64,000 bases of DNA, taken from Hyphomicrobiales bacterium (GTDB taxonomy: Bacteria > Pseudomonadota > Alphaproteobacteria > Rhizobiales > MH13). The position numbers were made by a program, and so were the translations under genes. The DNA lies in contig JAEPOK010000001.1 of assembly GCA_017642935.1 (NCBI GenBank), forward strand, positions 868,001-932,000. The letters are read 5' to 3'. Shown here piece after piece: positions 59,215 to 64,000 of the stretch. Position 1 is the first letter of the stretch, and every line of letters starts with the position of its first letter. The notes below the pieces were generated by a model. That model ran no database searches. It saw only the letters and a list, made by a program, of their open reading frames with translations, and was not told the DNA's origin.

Positions 59215-60627
59215 TTGACCGTTGAAACTGGCGATGAAGATCGCAAACCTACTGGCAAGCCGCGCTTCCAGATCGAAGATACGCGCGCCAAAGAAACTCG
59301 TACTGCTGTCATCGTACCAGTCATTTCCGGCCGTGCCGCAAGGCGGGTAGGGGATGCGGGCGGGCGCGCTGTTGGTGAGCAGCGCTCGCTAGGCGCCCGC
59401 CGGGAAGAGGCGGTTGGTCTCGCGGCCGCGATCAGTCTTGATGTTGTTTTCGTTGAACTTTTGACTCTTCAGGCGCCCCGACCCGCCACGTTGCTTGGCG
59501 TTGGCAAGGTTGAAGAGATCGCGCATCGCGTCGCCGATCAAGATGTTGAGTTGGTCGTCGTTGACCACGAACTGACGCCGATTCAACAGCGCAACCTAGA
59601 ACGCGCCTTGAAGGCAAAGGTGGTGGACCGAACCGGGCTCATCCTAGAGATCTTTGGCCGCCGCGCACAAACCCGTGAGGGTACGCTGCAGGTTGATCTG
59701 GCGCATCTAAGCTACCAGAAAAGCCGTTTGGTACGGTCTTGGACCCACCTTGAACGGCAGCGCGGCGGCAAGGGGTTTCTTGGTGGACCGGGCGAAACGC
59801 AGATCGAGTCCGATCGCCGTGTGATCCAAGAAAAGATCACGCGTTTGAAGGGCCAGTTGGAAGAGGTCAGACGCACGCGGACGCTGCACCGGTCGCGCCG
59901 TCAGGACGTTCCGGCGCCGACGGTCGCCTTGGTCGGCTACACAAACGCTGGCAAATCCACCCTTTTCAATCGGATCGTCGATGAAAAGGTAATGGCGAAG
60001 GACCTGTTGTTTGCCACGCTCGATCCAACACTGCGCAAGGTAGAGTTGCCCAAGGGAACGGAGGTCATTCTCTCCGACACGGTGGGTTTTATCTCCAATC
60101 TGCCGACCTCGTTGATTGCGGCGTTTCGTGCGACGTTGGAAGAGGTTCTCGAAGCCGATCTGATCGTCCATGTCCGCGATATCACGCATCCGGAAACGGA
60201 GGCACAGCGCGCTGATGTGCTTGATGTTCTTACACAATTGGGCGTGGTCGATCGCGACGGCCAGAGTGATCGCGCGATAATCGAGGCCTGGAACAAGATT
60301 GACTTGATGGATGCCGATAGCTTAGCCGTAACGCGACGCCAAGCGGATGTGCAGGGCGAACGCGTGCTGGCCGTATCGGCTGTGGGCGGGCAGGGGCTTG
60401 ATGCGCTCCTGGCACAGATTGAGGAAGAAATTACGGCCACGCGCCAGGAAGAAACCTTTCATATTCCGGTTCAGGACGGCGAGGGACGGGCTTGGGTTTT
60501 TGCCAATGCGACCGTGCTCGATGAGACGGTCTTGGACGATGGCTCAACCAAAATCCGTGTCGCTATGACACCGCGACGGATGGCGCATGCGCGAGCGCGA
60601 TTTGGTGTTGCTGCAGCAGCTGAATAG
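59215..60627 (+). CDS. hflX: GTPase HflX
   Basis: The 470-residue ribosome-associated GTPase has an N-terminal HflX domain (about 75-205, ending in GKGFLGGPGETQIESDRR) and a G domain with GYTNAGKSTLFN (G1), DTVGFISNLP (G3) and NKID (G4). It splits stalled ribosomes after stress. The start is a TTG at 59215 with AAGGA seven bases upstream. An N-terminal extension of about 30 residues precedes the conserved part. It is 11 bases after hfq, the classical pairing. Confidence 0.94.
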   Translation: MTVETGDEDRKPTGKPRFQIEDTRAKETRTAVIVPVISGRAARRVGDAGGRAVGEQRSLGARREEAVGLAAAISLDVVFVELLTLQAPRPATLLGVGKVEEIAHRVADQDVELVVVDHELTPIQQRNLERALKAKVVDRTGLILEIFGRRAQTREGTLQVDLAHLSYQKSRLVRSWTHLERQRGGKGFLGGPGETQIESDRRVIQEKITRLKGQLEEVRRTRTLHRSRRQDVPAPTVALVGYTNAGKSTLFNRIVDEKVMAKDLLFATLDPTLRKVELPKGTEVILSDTVGFISNLPTSLIAAFRATLEEVLEADLIVHVRDITHPETEAQRADVLDVLTQLGVVDRDGQSDRAIIEAWNKIDLMDADSLAVTRRQADVQGERVLAVSAVGGQGLDALLAQIEEEITATRQEETFHIPVQDGEGRAWVFANATVLDETVLDDGSTKIRVAMTPRRMAHARARFGVAAAAE

Positions 60628-60640
60628 GTTTTTCTGTCAG

Positions 60641-61504
60641 TCAGGCCTTTGTCTTGGCTTCCTGCCAGGCCGATTCCATTGCTTCCAGCGGCGCTTTGCC
60701 AACGGGCGTATCGCTTTGCGACAGGCTGTCTTCGACCCATTGAAAGCGTTTGATGAATTTCTGATTTGTCCGTTCCAAGGCAACGGTTGGATCGATATCG
60801 AGTTTGCGCGCAAGATTGGTCACAACGAACAGGACGTCACCAATCTCGTCCTCAAGGCGGCGGCGATCATGCGGCGTGGCGGAAAGCTCGTCGGCGACTT
60901 CGGCTGTTTCTTCGGCGAGCTTTTCCATCACCGCTTGCGGGGTTGGCCAATCAAAGCCGACGCGCGCTGCCTTGGCTTGGAGTTTGAAGGCTCGTTGAAG
61001 CGCGGGCAGGGTGGTCGGCACGCCCTCTATGGCGCTTGTCGGGTGATTGTTGTGCCCCTCGCCTGATGCATCGCCCTTGGCCGCCTGTCGGGCGCGTTTG
61101 GCGGCTTTTTCCTCTTCCTTAATTTCCTCCCAACGCGCCTTGACGGCCTTCGGATCATCGCGATCATTATCGCCGAAAACGTGAGGGTGACGCCGGATCA
61201 TCTTGGTCGTTACGGCGGCCACAACGTCTTCAAAGGCAAACGAACCTTCTTCCTTGGCCATCTGGGCATGAAAGACGACCTGCAGGAGGAGGTCGCCCAA
61301 TTCGTCACAGAGATCGTCGCGGTCATCGCGCTGGATGGCGTCTGCCACCTCATAGGCCTCTTCGATCGTATAGGGCGCGATAGACGCAAAGTCTTGCTCA
61401 ACATCCCATGGGCAGCCGGTTTCGGGATCGCGAAGCTTGGCCATGATCGCAAGCAGCGTCGAGAGTTCGCCAGGTGGGCCGTCCGTCGATCCATTGGTGC
61501 TCAT
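60641..61504 (-). CDS. mazG: Nucleoside triphosphate pyrophosphohydrolase MazG
   Basis: The 287-residue protein has two MazG domains. The N-terminal one has GCPWDVEQDFASIAPYTIEEAYEVADAI and DELGDLLLQVVFHA, and the second has EKLAEETAEVADEL and DEIGDVLFVVTNLARKL. It hydrolyses non-canonical and regulatory nucleoside triphosphates. A Lys/Ala/Glu-rich linker of about 30 residues (REEIKEEEKAAKRARQAAKG-like) separates the domains. It converges on hflX with a 13-base gap. Confidence 0.94.
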   Translation of the reverse strand: MSTNGSTDGPPGELSTLLAIMAKLRDPETGCPWDVEQDFASIAPYTIEEAYEVADAIQRDDRDDLCDELGDLLLQVVFHAQMAKEEGSFAFEDVVAAVTTKMIRRHPHVFGDNDRDDPKAVKARWEEIKEEEKAAKRARQAAKGDASGEGHNNHPTSAIEGVPTTLPALQRAFKLQAKAARVGFDWPTPQAVMEKLAEETAEVADELSATPHDRRRLEDEIGDVLFVVTNLARKLDIDPTVALERTNQKFIKRFQWVEDSLSQSDTPVGKAPLEAMESAWQEAKTKA

Positions 61505-61621
61505 GCTCAGCTCCTTGCAATTGGCCGTGGGCTTCGACTGCTGCCCAGCCTATCGCAGCAACTGGCGTCGCATCGGCTCGCCAGTTCCGCCAAGGGGATA
61601 GCCCACAAGAAATATCACCAT

Positions 61622-61649
61622 TTGTCCGATAAGATATATTATGGAACAT
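61622..61649. other. Probable dif site (XerC/XerD chromosome dimer resolution)
   Basis: The 28-bp sequence has an 11-bp arm TTGTCCGATAA (61622-61632), a six-base centre GATATA and a second arm TTATGGAACAT (61639-61649). This matches the layout of E. coli dif, whose arms also end in ATAA and begin with TTATG around a six-base centre, and 8 of 11 bases of the second arm agree. It lies in the 171-base gap between mazG and the hydrolase gene. GGGNAGGG motifs on both sides point to it. Nothing else was recognised in this gap. Confidence 0.72.
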
Positions 61650-61675
61650 AAATAATGCTGCAAACGCCAGAGATG

Positions 61676-62488
61676 CTAGGCAATGCTGACTTGCAGCCCA
61701 TCAAAGGCCGGCTCTACCGTGTGCGGTGTTTCAGCGTGCACGGTCTCATAATCCAGATCATTGTGCAGATTGGTGAGAATTGCACGCTTGGGCTTCACAT
61801 CGGCCACAAGCGCCAAAGCTTGCTCCAAATTCAAGTGGCTGGGATGCGGCCGTCGGCGCAAGCTATCGATAATCAGCGTGTCGAGGTCCTCGAAAAGCGC
61901 CATGCTCGCCGCCGGTATGGCACTGACATCCGGCAGATAAAGCGTGGTGCCGATACGGTAACCAAGCGCACTGATGTCGCCATGGTCGACGGGCACGGGC
62001 ATCATCTCGATCGTTCCACCGGCGCCGTCGACAGTTACAGGTTTGTTGATATCGATGGAATGGCGATGGAGGATAGGCGGATAAGTTGAACCGGGCGGCG
62101 TTTCGAACACATAGCCAAAGGCAGCGTTGGCCCGCGCAAATGTGCGATCGTCCATGAACACCGGGATCCGCGCGCGCTGTATCAACGCGTAGGGCCGCAT
62201 GTCGTCAATTCCGTGCAAATGATCGGCATGCTCATGGGTGTAGACAACGCCATCAAGGCGCGGGACCTCGGCCTCCAGCATCTGCGCGCGAAAATCCGGG
62301 CCGGTGTCGATGACGCAGTAGGTGGAGCCGCCAGGACCTGTCTTCGTGAGGAGCACAGAACAGCGGCGGCGATGGTTTTTGGAATTGTTTGGATCGCAGG
62401 CCCCCCACCGTTCTTCATGGGTTGTTCCCCCTACCCTGGGCACACCAGCCGACGACGCGCAGCCGAGAATGGTGAGCGTCAAAGTCAT
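61676..62488 (-). CDS. Metallo-beta-lactamase-fold hydrolase (PhnP-like)
   Basis: The 270-residue protein starts LTILGCASSAGVPRVGG, has WGACDPNNSKNHRRRCS near residue 28 and the metal-binding motif YTHEHADHLHGID, with further ligands in PVDHGDI, LPDVS and LHNDLDY. This subgroup, similar to PhnP and RNase Z-like phosphodiesterases, is nearly always next to tatD in alphaproteobacteria, but its substrate is not established. The start overlaps the tatD stop by four bases. Confidence 0.88.
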   Translation of the reverse strand: MTLTLTILGCASSAGVPRVGGTTHEERWGACDPNNSKNHRRRCSVLLTKTGPGGSTYCVIDTGPDFRAQMLEAEVPRLDGVVYTHEHADHLHGIDDMRPYALIQRARIPVFMDDRTFARANAAFGYVFETPPGSTYPPILHRHSIDINKPVTVDGAGGTIEMMPVPVDHGDISALGYRIGTTLYLPDVSAIPAASMALFEDLDTLIIDSLRRRPHPSHLNLEQALALVADVKPKRAILTNLHNDLDYETVHAETPHTVEPAFDGLQVSIA

Positions 62489-63267
62489 CCAAGCGCTACC
62501 TTTTTGAAAAGACGTTGAAAATTGTTTGTCGTTAGATCGGCCAGGTGAGCACGATCCATGCCGCGCACGTCGGCCAACACTTTGGCTGTGTGCGTCACAA
62601 AGGCCGGTTCGTTGCGTTTCCCGCGATACGGTACTGGCGCAAGGTAAGGTGCGTCGGTTTCGACCAGCAGCCGCTCTTCGGGGATGCTTGCTGCAATGTC
62701 GCGCAGTTCCTGCGCGGTTTTGAACGTCAATATACCGGAAAACGAGACAAAGGCGCCAAGCGCAACGCCGCGCCTGGCCAGATCAAGGCCGGACGAGAAA
62801 CAATGCAGCACCATGGGAAAAGCGCCGTCCGTTGCGTGTGCTTCCTCAAGGATTGTTGCCATGTCTTCATCCGCCGAGCGGGCATGGATGACCAATGGCA
62901 GCCCCGTGATACGTGCAGCCTTGATGTGGCGTTTTAGCCCATCTGCCTGAGCGTCGCGCGGCGCATTGTCGTAGTGATAATCGAGTCCGGCCTCGCCAAT
63001 GGCCACGACCTTGGGGTGATCGGCCAACGCAACCAAATCTTCGACTGTGATGTCGAGTTCTTCGTCGGCGTTGTGGGGGTGCGTGCCGACGGAACAGGTC
63101 ACAATGTCATAGGCCTCGGCAACGGCTTTGATCTGGTCGAACTTTTTTACCCGTGTGCAGATCGTCACCATGTGGCCGATACCAGCCTCGCGTGCGCGCT
63201 CAATGACGGCGTCGCGTTCCGGCTCAAAGTCGGGGAAATCAAGATGGCAGTGGCTATCGACCAGCAT
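62485..63267 (-). CDS. TatD-family deoxyribonuclease
   Basis: The 260-residue metal-dependent TIM barrel has MLVDSHCHLDFPDFE at the start, GEAGLDYHYDNAPRDAQ, VIHARSADEDM, LHCFSS and ETDAPYLAP, which carry the His, Glu and Asp metal ligands. TatD proteins are 3'-5' nucleases or related hydrolases. The gene is six bases downstream of metG, so metG-tatD-MBL form one operon. Confidence 0.93.
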   Translation of the reverse strand: MLVDSHCHLDFPDFEPERDAVIERAREAGIGHMVTICTRVKKFDQIKAVAEAYDIVTCSVGTHPHNADEELDITVEDLVALADHPKVVAIGEAGLDYHYDNAPRDAQADGLKRHIKAARITGLPLVIHARSADEDMATILEEAHATDGAFPMVLHCFSSGLDLARRGVALGAFVSFSGILTFKTAQELRDIAASIPEERLLVETDAPYLAPVPYRGKRNEPAFVTHTAKVLADVRGMDRAHLADLTTNNFQRLFKKVALG

Positions 63268-63273
63268 TGGGGG

Positions 63274-64000
63274 TTAGGCCCCCTTCCCTGCTGCTGCTTG
63301 CCCAGAATCATCATCGATATAGCGCGGAAAAATTGGCGTCGGTTTCGGCAAATCTGCACCTGCTTGCAGACGGTTGTCCGCGCCAAGATGCGCGAACTGT
63401 CGGGCGCCATTTGGCACGCTAAGGGCGTCGAGCAGTTTGCCGGCGCTTTCAGGCATGACAGGTTGCACAAGAATGGCAATCTTGCGGATCGTCTCGGCTG
63501 TCACCCAAAGGACGGTCGCCATGCGCTCGGGATCGGTTTTTTTCAACGCCCAAGGCTCTTGGCTTGCGAAATAGCGATTGGCGTCGGCAACCACGGCCCA
63601 AATGGATGTCAGAACCGCGTGCAACTCCTGCTTGTCGATGGCCGTCCGGGCCTGATCAAGAAGGGCGTCCGCAGACGACAGCAAGGTCTCATCATCGCTG
63701 GTTAGTGTACCGGCTTCCGGAACTTTGCCGTCGCAGTTTTTTCCAATCATCGAGAGTGACCGCTGCGCTAAGTTCCCAAGATCGTTGGCCAAATCGGCAT
63801 TGATACGACCAACGATAGCCTCGTGACTGTAATTGCCGTCGCGTCCAAAGGGCACTTCCCGCAGGAAAAAATAGCGCACCTGGTCACGGCCATAGTGATC
63901 GACCATCGTGAAAGGATCGATCACGTTGCCCACGGACTTCGACATCTTCTCGCCCTTGTTGAACAGAAATCCGTGCCCGAACACGCGCTTGGGCAACGGG
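63274..64000 (-). CDS. metG: Methionyl-tRNA synthetase, C-terminal part (5' end outside window)
   Basis: The last roughly 240 residues are present. They contain the ATP-binding KMSKS motif ([17 protein letters not shown]) close to the window edge and then the anticodon-binding helical domain ([26 protein letters not shown], then [14 protein letters not shown]). The frame is still open at base 64000, so the catalytic N-terminal part lies outside. No C-terminal tRNA-binding (Trbp111-like) domain is present. Confidence 0.95.
   Translation of the reverse strand, partial: PLPKRVFGHGFLFNKGEKMSKSVGNVIDPFTMVDHYGRDQVRYFFLREVPFGRDGNYSHEAIVGRINADLANDLGNLAQRSLSMIGKNCDGKVPEAGTLTSDDETLLSSADALLDQARTAIDKQELHAVLTSIWAVVADANRYFASQEPWALKKTDPERMATVLWVTAETIRKIAILVQPVMPESAGKLLDALSVPNGARQFAHLGADNRLQAGADLPKPTPIFPRYIDDDSGQAAAGKGA

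Overview
The window is a stretch of core chromosome from an alphaproteobacterium, most likely a member of the Hyphomicrobiales (Rhizobiales). The evidence is gene order and gene form: adk-rpsM-rpsK-rpoA-rplQ without rpsD, ppiD-trp-moaC-moeA-lexA, tpiA-secG-pyrG-kdsA-eno-ftsB-pdhABC-lpd-lipA, an ispD-ispF fusion, dusB-ntrB-ntrC-ntrY-ntrX followed by hfq-hflX, an ATP12-type F1 chaperone, and lexA preceded by alphaproteobacterial GTTC-N7-GTTC boxes. I cannot name a genus. I saw no rRNA, tRNA, insertion sequence, prophage or CRISPR array.

Layout. 0-3.1 kb: end of adk, then the rpsM-rpsK-rpoA-rplQ operon, whose leader and two internal spacers contain strong inverted repeats. 3.2-8.5 kb: a packed same-strand run with a Do-type protease, rarA, crcB, an RluC-type pseudouridine synthase, a small membrane protein and the ATP12 chaperone. 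8.6-13 kb: propionyl-CoA carboxylase genes pccB and pccA, with an opposite-strand acyltransferase-like membrane gene between them. 13-20.1 kb, minus strand: the most accessory-looking part, an uncharacterised catabolic operon. It has a tripartite tricarboxylate transporter (TctC, TctB, TctA), a TetR regulator, a Gfo/Idh/MocA oxidoreductase, a DUF993 aldolase-like protein and a xylose-isomerase-like TIM barrel. An 18-bp palindrome in its promoter region is a likely operator for the TetR protein.

20.4-28.8 kb, minus strand: ppiD-trpEGDC-moaC-moeA and the SOS-controlled lexA. 29-44.8 kb, plus strand: central carbon and envelope genes (tpiA, secG, a LysR regulator with a divergent small gene, pyrG, a VOC protein, kdsA, eno, ftsB, the pyruvate dehydrogenase genes, lpd, lipA). 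44.8-48.1 kb: a class D beta-lactamase with all active-site motifs intact, a COQ10-like protein, pncC and ispDF. 48.2-60.6 kb, plus strand: dusB, the two nitrogen-type two-component systems ntrBC and ntrYX, trkA, trkH, hfq and hflX. 60.6-64 kb, minus strand: mazG, a metallo-beta-lactamase-fold hydrolase, tatD and the 3' part of metG.

The most notable non-coding signal is at 61622-61649, between mazG and the hydrolase gene. It is a 28-bp sequence with the architecture of an XerC/XerD dif site. A by-eye scan for the FtsK-orienting motif GGGNAGGG agrees with it: left of the site 14 copies point towards it and 1 points away, and right of it both copies point back. The window therefore probably contains the chromosome dimer resolution site and crosses the replication terminus.
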